The notes: generated by a model from the letters alone, not told the origin. Shown: positions 37,641 through 49,691, numbered from the stretch's first letter. The stretch is DNA of 64,000 bases from Juglans regia (GCF_001411555.2 NC_049907.1:10348622-10412621), one strand, 5' to 3'. Program-made: numbers and translations.

Positions 37641-37809
37641 TTATATATAATTTATAATTTTTCCTAAACTTTATGTCAGTATTCTATATACATGGAAAAA
37701 CAATATATTAGTACGTCGTATTTATATTTCATGAAATAATAATAATAAATTTTTAGTTTAAGAAAATTTAAAAAATAGACAAAAGGAGAATCGAATTGCG
37801 TTGCTTTCA

Positions 37810-38370
37810 AAGTTTCACTTTGCAGTTTGTCACCTGTACGAAGCACCAAATGTTACTAAATTTGTAGGAAAGCGTGCCGTAACATTCTAATTAATTTTAA
37901 AATCATACCTAGGAAATAATCTAATAATATTCAGTTATACTAAGATTAGTATATAGTAATATTATTTAAAACTTATAACATGTTCCTTTATTTTTTAATT
38001 AAAGTATAGCAAAATAATTTTATCAAAATCTGAAAAAATAAAAATAATAGAAATATTAACTTAATAAAATAGATTCCATAATACTATAGGCTAATCATAA
38101 ATTTAACACTTAGTAATGTACTTTAAATATAATTTAAATCTAATATACTTTAAAATATAATTTAAATCTCTTGAATATTTTCTATAAAAATAGAATTTAT
38201 GGGCTAAAATTTTTGTTTAATCTAAAACTAAGCCCAACTTAAATGTTAAACGCAACCCCATTTAAAACTACATAAGAATTTTTGAAATAAATAAATTAAG
38301 CATATTACAACAATTAAGCCCAACATAAGATGTAAGTCTAATTAAAATCAAGCCCAGCCCAACATAAGAT
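37810..38370 (+). mobile_element. LTR-like fragment
   Basis: GTCACCTGTACGAAGCACC and the following AT-rich sequence resemble the 17.06 kb part of the LTR-like region at 16092-17640, and AGCCCAACATAAGAT is repeated at about 38318 and 38356. Boundaries are uncertain. Confidence 0.35.
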
Positions 38371-38827
38371 AACTTATTGATTTTTGTAACAAATAAAACC
38401 CAAGCCCCTCAAAGGAATCAAGACCACGTAAAATACCGGCCAGTCCAAAAACCCTTCAACCATGGCTTGAATATATATATATATATGAAAACAAAATGCA
38501 TTAATATCAGCAGAATTACAAAGAATTCTTATCAACTCATACAACATGGAAAACAAGCATTGGAACATTAGCCCCCACATTACAAGCCAGCTACTTGTAG
38601 CTCTTCGATCATCACCAAGCAATCACTTTCAAGAATAATCTGAAAAATACCACTATGCATGCAAAATTGAAGTCCTCTGAACATAGATAAGAGTTCAATT
38701 GTTTCAGAGTCAACAACGTCATTTTCAGCTTTACTAACTACCATAACAACATTACATTTCTCATCTATGAGTATTACCCCTACCCCTGCTTTATGTTGAT
38801 TAAAGAACATAGCTCAATCAACATTAA

Positions 38828-39046
38828 GGGCAGGTTTGGGGGTGAGTTGAGAATTTTGTGTTTTGTTTTGAAGTTTAAAATATTATGTTTTAATATTATT
38901 ATTGTTTTGGGATTTGAAAAAAATGTATTGAGATTTGAAAAAGTTGAATTGTTTATTATATTTTGTATAAGAATTTGAAAAATGTGTAATGATGAGATGA
39001 GATGAAATGAAAATTTTATATTTTGTCTCTCCCCCCAAACCTGCCC
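38828..39046. mobile_element. Tourist-like MITE inserted in LINE
   Basis: Near-perfect inverted ends GGGCAGGTTTGGGGG and CCCCCCAAACCTGCCC, flanked by TAA (38825-38827 and 39047-39049). It splits the RNase H region of the LINE. The 3-bp TAA target supports PIF/Harbinger. Confidence 0.92.
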
Positions 39047-40615
39047 TAAGTTTGAAAAAAGTTGAAACCATGAGGAGGAGGCTTCCAACTACAATGTGTC
39101 TTAGGGTTTGAGCTAAGTATAGTCACCAACTCCTTGTGAAATTTCTGCAAAGACAATGCATGAGCAATCATATATATGGGTTCAAAAAAATGTTTTTTTC
39201 ATGAATCATTTTGTTTCTCCTAAACCAAAAATCTCATGCAATTAAAAAGAAAGTAATCAAGTCATCCATTATCCCCTTCTCTTTCAGCATCAAAACTAAG
39301 TCTAAGAGGCTTTGATGTTCTTCATTGTCTTGTAGTAGAGGCAAATACCTCTTCTAGAGTTCTTTTATTATAGGACAGTAGATAAGAGCATGTGAAAGGT
39401 CCTCATGTGCACCTTTGCAAAAACAACATGGGGTATCAACTTGAACATGTTTCTGCCTTAGATTGTATTAAATGGGTAAACAATTTTTGCCCTCCACGTA
39501 AATATCTTATCCTCATGGGGAACTTTCATCTTCCACAACACTTTCCACAAGGAGTTCTATTGGTTAAGAGAAGAACTTTCACCTGCACTTTCCTCCCATC
39601 TTCTTTTAAAGAATCTATATGCACTCTTGACACTAAATCTCTCATTATTCTCTTGACTTCATATCCATTTATCACCACTACCACCTGGGTAGATAATAAT
39701 TTTTGGAATATCAGTAGTTGTATTTGGATTGAAAAGAGCTTTAATTTTGTTCACGTTGCACCAATGTGTATCATTATCAATGAGAGAATCAACAGTTTCA
39801 TTCCACTCCCCTTCTTCCATCAAATTCAATTCCTACTGTAGAGGTTTATGTCCTGGGATCCAGGGGTCTGGCCAAATTTTGATCAATTTCCCATCACTTA
39901 CTCGCCACTGACATCCCTGATAGAGATACTGCTTAGCTTCCCACATTCCTCTCCAAGCATAAGATGGATTAGAACTTAACTTTGAATCCAAAAAAAAATC
40001 TGATTTTGGGAAGTATTTAGATTTATAAATTCTGTGTAGCAGTGTATCTTCCTCTTGCAATATTCTCCACCTTTGTTTAGCCAAAAGAGCCATATTGAAG
40101 ATCTTTAAATCCTTAAAGCCTAAGACACCACTGAACTTGGAATCACACATCTTTTTCCAGCTGACCCAGTGAATCTTCCTTTCATTTTCTTTCCTCCCCC
40201 ACCAAAATTGTGCCATCATACCCCCCCCCCAACTCCTTACAAAGGCAATCAGGTAACTTAAAGCAACTCATTACATAAGTTGGAATGGACAATGCCACAA
40301 CTTTAAGTATTAAAATCTCTTTATCTCTTGAGATAGCTACTTCTCTTTCCAAGTTTGTAATTTATGCCACACTCTATGTTTGATCCCAAAAAAAGTATTG
40401 GACTTCGCTTTACCAACCATTGGTGGTAGTCCTATATACTTTTCATACTGTTAAATAATGCTTCCACCCCATACAAACATTATTTCCTCTTTGACATCTA
40501 CTGCTACATTCTTAGTGAACACCATAGTTGTTTTATCTCTGTTAATCTTCTATCTAGAAGTATATTCGTACTTCTCCCAACAACTCTTGAATATTCTTAT
40601 TGGTAGTGGTGTCAG

Positions 40616-41091
40616 CAATGTTTTTAATTTCGTACCGTACCGGCCGGTACGGCCGAAATTTTTCGTTTCGGCCGTCCGGCCGGTACAGGTACTAGATATA
40701 TACCGTACCGGCCAAAATACCGGCCGTTTCGGCCGGTACCGGCCGTTTCGGCCTAAATTTCGGCCTGTACCGGCCTATATTTCGGCCGGTACCGGCCGAT
40801 ATTTCGGCCTGTGTTTTTTTTTTTTTTTTTTCGTTTTTTCAAACTACAAGTTTATTTTTTGACCCCCAATTTAGATTAGACTATTTATAATTTATATGTA
40901 TGTATGTATTTATATATAATTTATTCATATATAAACTATTATTTTAGAATATAATTGTTATATATATTTATATATATAATTTATTCATATATCGACTATT
41001 CCGAAACGGTACACGAAACGGTACCGGTACCGAAATATTTCGTTCCAGTGTCTTGACCGGTACGCCATCCGGTACGGTATTCAAAACATTG
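40616..41091. mobile_element. hAT-type MITE with CCGGTACGG repeats; perfect 8-bp duplication
   Basis: Starts CAATGTTTTTAATTTCG and ends TATTCAAAACATTG; subterminal arms are packed with CCGGTA, GGCCG and TTTCGG motifs on both sides. Flanks are GGTGTCAG at 40608-40615 and 41092-41099, an exact 8-bp duplication. Removing the element rejoins LINE sequence. 476 bp with a TA-rich centre. Confidence 0.92.
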
Positions 41092-41834
41092 GGTGTCAGT
41101 TTTACAAAAGATCACACTGTCATTTGCAAACAGCAAATGGTTTAATTTGGGAGGCCCTCTACAAATCTAAACTCCCGACATTATATGGTTATTTGCAACT
41201 TCTCTAAGCAGATGAACAAGCCCCTCATTACAAAGTAGAAAGAGATAAGGAGACAGTGGATCCTCTTGTCTCAATCCTCTACTTGGAAGTATGTGCCCTT
41301 TTGGAACCCCATTGATCAGTATAGAAAAAGAGACTGAAGTAACACGCTTCTTAGCCATATGGATCAGTTTGGATTAAAAGCCTAAATTGGTCATAATCTG
41401 CTGCAAGAAATTTCACTCTCCCCGTCATAAGTTTTGCTCATATCAAGTTTGCGGCACATGTAGCCTTTTTTCCCCATTCTCTTCTGTCTTAAGTAATGAA
41501 TTAGCTCATAAGCAATAAAGACATTGTCTGCTATTAGCTTACCCAGCACAAATGTACTTTGGGATTCAAAAATAATACTAGGCATTACCTGTTTCAATCT
41601 ATTTGCAACCACTTTGGAAATAAGTTTGTAAATGACATTACTCAAACTTATGGGGCGAAAGTCAGCTACTTTCAAAGGGAATTGTTTCTTAGGAATCAAA
41701 GAGATGAAAGTATGATTTAGGTCATTAGGGAACTCTCCAAAGTTAAGTGCATTTAGAACAGTTGCAATAATAGAATTGCTAATGATATGCCAATATTTTT
41801 GGAAGAAAATGGGGGCATATCATCATAAACATTA

Positions 41835-42525
41835 CGAAGTTTTTGCATGTATTTTACAATATTACGTTACGAGTTTCTGAATCATTATATGTCACATCAA
41901 GTTTATACTTTCATGAGCTTATTAATGTTGATGCAAATCTAAATGCATTTTGTGACAGTAGTGATTCACGCTTGAGTATAATGGCCTATAGAATGAAGTC
42001 AAAATATAATAAATATCAGTCGATCATAAAAGAGTCAATACGTTGTTGTCTATTGCTGCTATTCTTGATCTCGGTACAAGTTGGTTACTCAAGCATATTA
42101 TTTTAATCAGACATTAGGCATCAAGAAGGGTGAGAAATTTGTTGAAATTGTCAAGAAGGACTTGGAGCTATTGTATGTTCGGTGGTGGGCACTCTAGCGA
42201 GTATAGGTCAATTGTCTCTCACACTCATAGTGAGAGTAATATATCAATGGGGAATAGTTTTTTAGTTGACCTTCCGACTTTTATGAGAAACTTCCATAAA
42301 GAGCGAAAATCAACGTATTTGATGGATTGTAAATAAAAGCTAGAGCGGTATTTATTAGAGGATGTTGAGGTTCCCACATACACATTTGATATATTAATTT
42401 GGTAGAGAGTTAGCTCTAGCAAATACTTAGTTATTGCTCAAATGGCAAGAGATGCATTAGCTATTCCTATCATGACTATAACTATTGCAAGATTTAGTAC
42501 AAGATGCCACGTGTTGGATCCACAT
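41835..42525 (+). pseudogene. hAT transposase C-terminal remnant (RICESLEEPER-like)
   Basis: Three + strand pieces give the C-terminal half of a plant hAT transposase: FYNITLRVSESLYVTSSLYF and MAYRMKSKYNKY at 41843-42106, then VDLPTFMRNFHKERKS near 42270-42318, and after 42330 a decayed dimerisation region ending in a form of the ARFSTRCHVLDPH motif. Frameshifts and in-frame stops separate them. The BED finger and catalytic N-terminal half are absent. It is followed immediately by the poly-T end of another LINE copy at 42531. Confidence 0.8.
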
Positions 42526-42530
42526 GTTAT

Positions 42531-43655
42531 TTTTTTTTAATAAGAAACAAAATTCATTCAAATGAAATGAATAAAATACAAAGGAGTCCAAACACAATAC
42601 AACATCCAAGATTCAATTACAATCCAACATCCACCAATACTCTAGTCATGATAAAGTTTGGACATTGATGCCACCATTGAGTTGTATTTTCGACCAACTC
42701 AACATGACGAGCAAGCAAATGGGCAGCTTCATTACCCTGACGACCAACATAAAAAGCCTCATAATCCTCAAAGCTTTGAAGTAGACACTGAATTTCCACA
42801 ATTATGGGGCCTTGCTTGGAAATTTTAGGTTCTCTAGATTTCATAGCTTCAATAATAATAGAAGAGTCACAATCCAATACCAAACTAGAGATACCCAAAT
42901 GAAATATCAGTTGTAACCCCCGAAGAGTAGCCAATGCTTCAATATCATCCACTTCAAACATACCCACTTCCTTCCTACTCATTGCCATAATAACATCACC
43001 CTTAGCATCCCGAAGAATAACTCCAATACCAGCAATTGATGAAGATCTAAATATAGCCCATCAAAATTCAATTTAAACTTACCCCCGAGTAGGGGCTTCC
43101 AAGAAAGATCTCACACTTTGTTAACAATGAATTGAGTTGACCGAATAGAAATAAAGTTGTCCACATACCCAATGCAATTATCGACTATCTCTAGAAGAAA
43201 ATAATCTGAATTTTCAAAGATGGTAAGATTTCTATATTTCCAAATACCCATAAAATAGTGAGGAGAAGAGTAACAATAGGGATTGTTACCACGGTTTTCC
43301 TCCGTCAAAAGTGGGGGTTCATTAATAAATTTGGGTAGGGGTCACTATTGAACATGTGACTTCCTTCTCTTTCTTAAAAAAAAAAAAAAAAAAAGTAACA
43401 ATAGGGATATTAGCCTCCATTACAACCCATAACACATCCTTTATCTACAAATTAACATGTAAAACTCGAAAAATCATAGGGCATCTAATTTTCCATACCT
43501 GCCTCGTAGCCAAATGCCACCAAAAAATTATGATTGCGACTCTCCACCTCCGATTTGCATCGATCACAGATTGGATTGGGTAAAATGTGTCTTCTCATCA
43601 AATACAACTTTCTGGGTATACTATTAGTACAAACCCGCCAAGCAAAGTTCTTTAA
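42531..43655 (-). pseudogene. 5'-truncated LINE remnant with RNase H domain
   Basis: A T run at 42531 is the poly(A) end of a minus-strand LINE. RNase H-like sequence at 42617-42988 includes EALATLRGLQLIFHLGISSL and EAFYVGRQGNEAAHLLA. Upstream parts continue at 43111-43283 and 43409-43655, split by a 110-bp retroposon. This subfamily differs from the copy at 38.5-41.8 kb. Confidence 0.8.
43284..43393 (+). mobile_element. Short poly(A) retroposon (SINE-like) with 15-bp duplication
   Basis: AGTAACAATAGGGAT occurs at 43269-43283 and again at 43394-43408; between them is a 110-bp sequence (starting TGTTACCACGG) that ends in about 19 A. That is the signature of LINE-mediated insertion. The body has no clear tRNA box A/B, so it may be a 5'-truncated SINE or LINE end. 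Confidence 0.88.
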
Positions 43656-45769
43656 TTAGTTTGGTAGCTTCAACTTTATTTTTAATTTTTAAATTGAAAT
43701 TTTACAGGTTCCTTGTATTTTTAATCCTATTTTTTTGAGTTTTTATTTTAGTAAAGATGGTAAAAAGTATTTATTTTCATAATATTATATGTTCACTTGC
43801 AACCAAAAATTGTTTTACATCATTTTGCAAAATTTATCATTATTTATTGTCTTCCTAAGGCTTGAGCCCAAAAAATGGGCTTTATATGGAGCCCACTGCA
43901 TGAGCCCAAAAGCCCAAAAGTAGGGCTTAAAAACTGGATAGGTTTTAACATTTAAGACACTTTTTCAATAGTTTGCCCCAAAATATGAGTTTTGTATGGA
44001 GCCCATTCCAAAAACTAGGGTTTAAAAACTGTTTGGATCATAGTTTAAAACAAAGCCCACTAAAAAATAGCCTAAAACATATGTGGCCCAATTTAAAGAT
44101 TCAAATCTGATATCCACTCTGACATCCGTTCCATTTTAACGGAGTCTGAACGGATTGAATTTTGTATGTATTGGAGGCGGAGTTAAAAAAGTGGCTAGAA
44201 TCTGGTTTAATTGGAGTCGGAGCTAGAAAAGTTGAATCGAACTCTAATTTAATTGGTGCTCAGCCGTGTGGACTTGCTTAAGCAATAGCTCTAATAAGAG
44301 ATCTTCCTTTTGACGACGGAGGAGAAGCTAAAAATTACTTGTCTACCTCATCTATGCATAGGGAATCTCTATCAAACCATACGAGTAATGTTATATATAG
44401 TTTTAGGGTATATAAGTTTTTGCACTCTTTTTAAAAAAAAGTGAAGCTTATCATTAAAAAAGATTTCACGTATATTCTATATTTACTTACTTTTTTTTAA
44501 AATGAGTGTCCAGAACTTATAAATTATAAAACTGCAAGTATCATTTCTTATTTTAGCAACATTAATAGTGTCAATACCTTCATGAGATGTCTCAAAAAAA
44601 TCCCATGCATCATTAGCTATATGACATGTGGAGTTATAGAAGATAAAGGTTTGCAACCAACGGATAAGGCTCAAGGTGATAAGGAAACAGCTGCTGTTCA
44701 AGATGATTTCACCATACTGACATATCATAGGACTCTATCAACAAGAGTACTTGAGATCGATTGATGTAGTCTTAAATTCTATATTCAATTCATTATTTAA
44801 ATAGTAAGATCTATCCTCCGCAATCTTTGTGTGGAGTATTACATTTATTCAAATATCTCTAAATTCTTCAAGGCATCATAGTCCCTAGACTAACGCGGAA
44901 TTATTGATCCTCTCCCAACCATGACTCCCTCTGTCTCATCTGTCAACTCCTTTTATAGGCTCTTCCGCTCCGACTACTCCTGGTATTTTACATGTTTTCT
45001 AAAGGAAAACTATAGATATTCATTTATAAAATAAAACCATATATCTTTTTTTTTATTATTAAAATTATCAAAGGTTCTGACTGCTACGATGATAGAGACA
45101 ACCAGATTATTTATCCGGTCAAGTAAAAGTATCAATTGACAAATAGTGGATTGACGTTTTTGAATAGGCTACCCAGTAATGTTTTACCTTTAAAGAACTA
45201 GTAGGTTATCCCGTAATGTTTTACTTTTAAAGAGTTCTTTAAAGATTTTCCTTCGTTACCAATTTCTGTGTTATGCAATTGATTTATTTTATGTTAATGA
45301 TGTTCTTATTAAATAATTGCATGAATATTGATTAATAAATTAATTGATAGAAATAGAATCGATAGACATTCGAAAGTTTACTGTACAGAATATTTAGAAA
45401 ATTTCAATTTACGCACCCAACTCGTGCACCTATCATCAAAGTGAATGTACAAGGCCAGGAACAGACACTGCAAAACATGAACTTACAGCATTGACATCAG
45501 ATTGTACTATAGCTGTTACACTTTCACAAAAACCTGATCTTTGTTTTTCAGCATAACCTGAGCACTTATATCTGGGTTGAATCATGTTACTCTAGAGCAG
45601 TAAAATTGTTATGATTTTATCATTTTTCAATTTTAAAATGCTTTAGACTGCAAACCCTCATGGGTCTCTCTTAATTAATGAATAATGATAAACCTACAAT
45701 TCTTTTATAACTATTTTATAACTTTGTTTTTAAACAACCAATAAAATCATTCCACTTATCTATTAAGAG
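43656..45769. other. Repeat-derived spacer
   Basis: 43860-44060 is dense in GGGCTT/AGCCCA motifs, reminiscent of LTR or hAT subterminal repeats. 44100-44270 has GGAGTCGGAGTTA-type motifs. 44390-44545 is a decayed fold-back MITE (arms around TTTTTTTAAAATGAGTGT). No gene was supported. Confidence 0.4.
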
Positions 45770-45780
45770 TAATTCTACAT

Positions 45781-45926
45781 ACAACCGTGAAGTGCGTAAC
45801 CGCCGCGTAATCGCTTTGAAAAAGAGTGGGGTCCACTATTAAAAAATTAATTTTTTTTATGTGGGTCCCATGTTTTATTCATTTTTTTCAAAGCGATTAC
45901 GCGACGGTTACGCAATTCACGGTTGT
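45781..45926. mobile_element. Fold-back MITE with about 40-bp inverted arms
   Basis: The left arm begins ACAACCGTGAAGTGCGTAAC and the right arm ends GTTACGCAATTCACGGTTGT; the arms continue to pair through CGCGTAATCGCTTTGAAAAA. The centre contains ATTAAAAAATTAATTTTTTT. A single transcript would form a long hairpin. Confidence 0.9.
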
Positions 45927-47228
45927 AAGTATATTTTCTCATCTATTAAACCCCTGAAAGTCCCGTACCCTCTTTCTATACCAAACCCTTGAAAGTCCTT
46001 AAAAAAAACAAAAGTAGGTCCGAATTGATATCATAAAAAGAAAATAAAAGAAAGGAGGAGGGTCTTTCTTTAATTTTCTTTTTTCTTTTTATCTGATCTG
46101 TGACTGTGACAACCGAATCCTGCCATATATATATATATAGTAACAATAATAAATGCATGTCCTATCCAACCCAACATTAATCAGCAAGGAGTACCCCAAA
46201 TTAATTAATTACCACTTGTTTTCTGCTTGGACATTACAAAAAATCAACATCAAATCCTGAAAGCGAGACAAAAAGCATAGAAAGTAAGGAAAGCGTGCTA
46301 GCTTGGACACTCGCCAAAGTATTGCATGAAATAATATTTACAGTATTAAAAGAATAAATAGAAATAAAAATTACTATTAAAAATATCTATTTTGTACATA
46401 TAATATAATATCATATAGATCACATATCTCTCTAAATGAGTTTTAGAAACAATCAATTAAAAGTAATCACGCAGTGAGTGGAAAGTGTATACTCTTATAA
46501 TAACTTCTCTCTAACATTATTCGTATTAAAATATTTAAGTTTTGTGTATTTTTTTAATAAATACAAATTTTATATATAAAAAAATTAATTTTTTAATAAT
46601 AAATTTTATTCTTTTCAAAAAGATGTTATGGAACTGATACATTTTAAAACTATATTTAACATTATTCAATAATTATATATTTTCATAATTAGGTAGGATG
46701 GCTTTTCAAAATTGGTCCATGCTTACTTGATTGATCCACTTTCTCTAATATTATTCAAAACCAAAGTTAAATATATAGGAAGCAAAAGGGCTGGTGGTTC
46801 TGTCCATTTACTTCCCACTAACATCAAGCAACTCCATACATGATCATTGTTTCCAGATAATGGCTGAGAGACAAAAAGAAAGCATACTAGAATTATATCC
46901 ATTGTATGAATAAATATGAATTTGAACAAAGAAGGACAACCAGATTGAATCCATATATACCAAAATAACAAAATAATTTACTGAATTTTTTTCTTAATTG
47001 ATTTCCTTTTTCTTGGACAAATGGAAGGATCTAATTGGTATGAATTGAACACTTAAAGCAAACATTTTCCTTTAAAAGTTGGACAAAAACTTAGAAGAAC
47101 TGACCTATTTGCCAAGCTATCAAGTTGTCACAATGAAAAAGTAGTGTCTTAATTAGGAGCAAGGTGAGGGTGGATTTTTTAGGTTTTATTTGGTTGCATT
47201 TTTTTTATATATTTATTTATTTGTTTTT
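45927..47228. other. AT-rich spacer
   Basis: No gene was recognised. A TA run lies at 46126-46139. 46500-46660 contains the fold-back MITE core (AAAAAAATTAATTTTTTAAT) in decayed form. Confidence 0.4.
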
Positions 47229-47245
47229 AATTATTAAGATAATTG

Positions 47246-47326
47246 CCAAAAGCCTGCGACCTGATTGGAGCCTCCAAAATAGAGGTCTTGGGTTCGAAAT
47301 CCTCATTCCCAAATGTATCAAAAAGA
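47246..47326 (+). mobile_element. Short SINE-like element with 17-bp duplication
   Basis: AATTATTAAGATAATTG at 47229-47245 and AATTATTGAGATAATTG at 47327-47343 (16 of 17) flank an 81-bp body containing GGGTTCGAAATCC, a good match to the RNA polymerase III B box of tRNA-derived SINEs. A related piece is inside the hAT-type element at 34835-35491. The 3' tail ends in a short A-rich stretch. Confidence 0.8.
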
Positions 47327-47343
47327 AATTATTGAGATAATTG

Positions 47344-47984
47344 TATATTATTTTTACAGAACTTGGATGTCGGGATGATTGTCAATTTTGATGATTTATT
47401 GTCAAATTAATAAAATAATGATAAGCTTAGGAGTAAAATATAATACAATTTATATATATATATATAATTTAGCCTATACTTTTAACCAATCAAAAGCAGC
47501 AAACATATCACTACCATAGGGAATGTTACAATCAATGTATATCATCATGTATTATTGCTAATTTGCTCTCTAAAGCATCATTGTAGAAATAAGTAAAATA
47601 ATGCATCAATTATGAAATACATGTCTCATGTGATGAAGACCCTAAGTCTTAAGATTAATCAAGTACAATAAATAATTAACAAAAGCCATGAACATTACAC
47701 ACATCAACTCAAGTCAGAATCAAAGTTGTTCATCAGCTACTTAATTTATTTGTAGGCCCAAATGAAGCTAAGACCACAAATCCTTTTAAAGAACAAAATA
47801 TATTCACAGCCATGTGGTTTGATGCAGTTCTATTAATACCATCAAGACTTTATAATTTCGCTAATCACACCTCTTGTGACATTTTTTTTTATTAATTTTT
47901 AGCTAAGATTGATTAACAAAAAAAACTGAGATGAAAATGACCGGATACCAAATAGATGTGATGGAGTTGGGATTTTGTGATTAT
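47344..47984. other. AT-rich spacer
   Basis: No gene or defined repeat was recognised apart from a TA run near 47452-47464. Confidence 0.4.
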
Positions 47985-47987
47985 TTA

Positions 47988-48419
47988 GGCGAGATTCGGA
48001 TACAAAAAGCCTCTTGACTCATTTTATCTTATCTTATCTTATCTTATCTTATCTCATTTTATTATTATAACTTTTTCAAACTTTAAGGACTTGTTTGGAT
48101 AGAGAAACGATCTCTCATCTCATCTCATCTCATCTCATCACATCATTCAAATTTTTACACAAAATATAATAAACAATTAAAAATTTTTCGAATTTCAAAA
48201 TAATAATAATATTAAAAAATAATATTCTAACAATATTTTATTCAACTCATTTAAAACTATCTTATCTCATTTCACTATCTAAACAAACCCTTTAAAACAA
48301 AATATAATAAACAATACAATTTTTTTAAATCTTAAAATAAAAATAATATTACAAAATTATATTTTAATAATATTTTATTTAACTTTAATTTCATCTCAAC
48401 TCACTATCCAAACACTTCC
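47988..48419. mobile_element. Tourist-like MITE interrupted by another Tourist-like MITE
   Basis: Outer ends GGCGAGATTCGGAT and ATCCAAACACTTCC, flanked by TTA (47985-47987 and 48420-48422). The left arm contains a (CTTAT)n run at 48025-48050. The core is interrupted at 48086 by the element at 48087-48290; removing it restores the family core (TTTCAAACTTTAAAACAAAA). Confidence 0.88.
48087..48290. mobile_element. Inner Tourist-like MITE (nested)
   Basis: Ends GGACTTGTTTGGATAG and CTATCTAAACAAACCC are inverted repeats. TTTAA flanks both sides (48082-48086, 48291-48295), containing the 3-bp target. It lies in the same orientation as its host. Confidence 0.88.
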
Positions 48420-48422
48420 TTA

Positions 48423-49128
48423 GTCTGTATTGATACAACGGTCACTATTAAGTGTCCCTTGAGATAAATGTCAACATCCAAGTCATACTAGATCCAAGTC
48501 ATACTAGAAATTTAATTTGAAACACATAAGATATGTCATCTAATGTTAAATAATTCGACCTTAGATCCCAATGGGGTTAACGGACATAGAGTAGGCCACG
48601 ATCCGCCGCTATATTTCTGCCACGTGTACTTCATTTTACCGAATGCGACTGGTCGCCACGTTGTATTATGATTCCTTCTCATTGGTTGGTGTGTACATGG
48701 AAACAAAAAATATTTCATACGTGTCTACAGTTAATTGGGAACTTACAATTGTTTTAATTCGGGACTCTTTCTTGGTGTTTAATGACTTTGTTAATTAATT
48801 AAATTGCTTGGCTCATAACGGCTCACCAGCCGGCAGCCAGCTTACAAATCCTACACAATTCTCAACCAAATTAAACTTAATTTTATTTCATGATCGGGTC
48901 ATAATTTTCTATTAATATAACACATTTAATGCAAGCAATTTAATGATGCACGACTATCATATTTTTTTTGTTATGATATATTTATAACTCTTTTATAATT
49001 ATTTTATATTTAATTTTAAAGCAATCAATATGATATTTTTAAAAAAATCACTTTTATCTTACTATCTTTCATTTGCATAAAATAATTATAGTTTAATTAT
49101 AAATTTATTATTTCTCAATTTTAATATT
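48423..49128. other. Spacer
   Basis: No gene was recognised; AAGTCATACTAGA is repeated in tandem near 48481-48509. Confidence 0.4.
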
Positions 49129-49277
49129 AAAAGTTAGCATTTTTTTTTATAATAAACAAAGTATTTTATTCATAAGAGATAACAATTACCGACGTATAAA
49201 ACCAAATGGTTTGAAAAAAAAAAAAGTCTGAAATACAATCCTACCACATTTCAATACTATCAACTCTCCATGCATTT

Positions 49278-49691
49278 CTAGCTAACTTTATGGGCTGCTC
49301 TATTTCCCTCTCTACAAACATGATTAAATGAACATGTTACAAAGCAAGTTTTGAGCCGTAAAACCTCTGCAAACAGCACAACCATAACTAAATCGACCAT
49401 GTTATTTTGCTGTAGAGATTTCACTAACATCAACCAATCACTATCAACAATTATATTAGTTATACCCATGCTGGAGCAGAGTAGTAACCCTCTAAAAACA
49501 ACTAAAAGTTCAATAGTTTCTGGACTTTCAACATCATTTTCAGCCTTGCTAGCAGCCATGATCACATTCCCTACAGCATCACGAAGAAGCATCTCAATTC
49601 CTGTCTTATTAAAGTCTCCAAACAAAGCCCCATCTGTATTAAGCTTCATCCCATTTTCTGGTGGAGGTTTCCAACTGAAATGGTCTTTCAT
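49278..49691 (-). pseudogene. LINE RNase H-like domain
   Basis: 137-residue open piece: MKLNTDGALFGDF, AENDVESPETIELLVVFRGL, IIVDSDWLMLVKSL and CREGNRAAH. The aspartates and the final RxGNxxAH block match the plant RVT_3/RNase H fold. It is the 3'-terminal domain of the LINE at 49140-54804. Confidence 0.85.

Larger units (their letters stand above)
35500..37809. other. Spacer with two Tourist-like remnants
   Basis: Mostly AT-rich. A possible leader-like CT/GA-rich piece lies at 36170-36470, with a short open frame and no recognised domain. No gene was supported. Confidence 0.35.
38465..41822 (-). pseudogene. 5'-truncated L1-type LINE remnant (RT to RNase H), twice interrupted
   Basis: Minus-strand order: reverse transcriptase pieces (41391-41699 with ADFRPISLSNVIYKLISKVV; 41167-41358 with GLRQEDPLSPYLFLL), the RT-connected region FWWGRKENERKIHWVSWKKM (39833-40219), a zinc-knuckle-like part (39390-39830), and an RNase H region (38580-38810, VVMVVSKAENDVVDSETIEL). 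Stops and frameshifts are frequent. It is closely related in layout to the full-length LINE at 49140-54804. A Tourist MITE (38828-39046) and a hAT-type MITE (40616-41091) have inserted into it. The upstream edge abuts a hAT transposase remnant at about 41.83 kb. Confidence 0.85.

Noticed and set aside
47290..47303. tRNA gene suggested by GGTTCGAAATCC
   Set aside because: Only a B box is present, without a cloverleaf or A box at proper distance; flanking 17-bp repeats show a SINE-like insertion instead.
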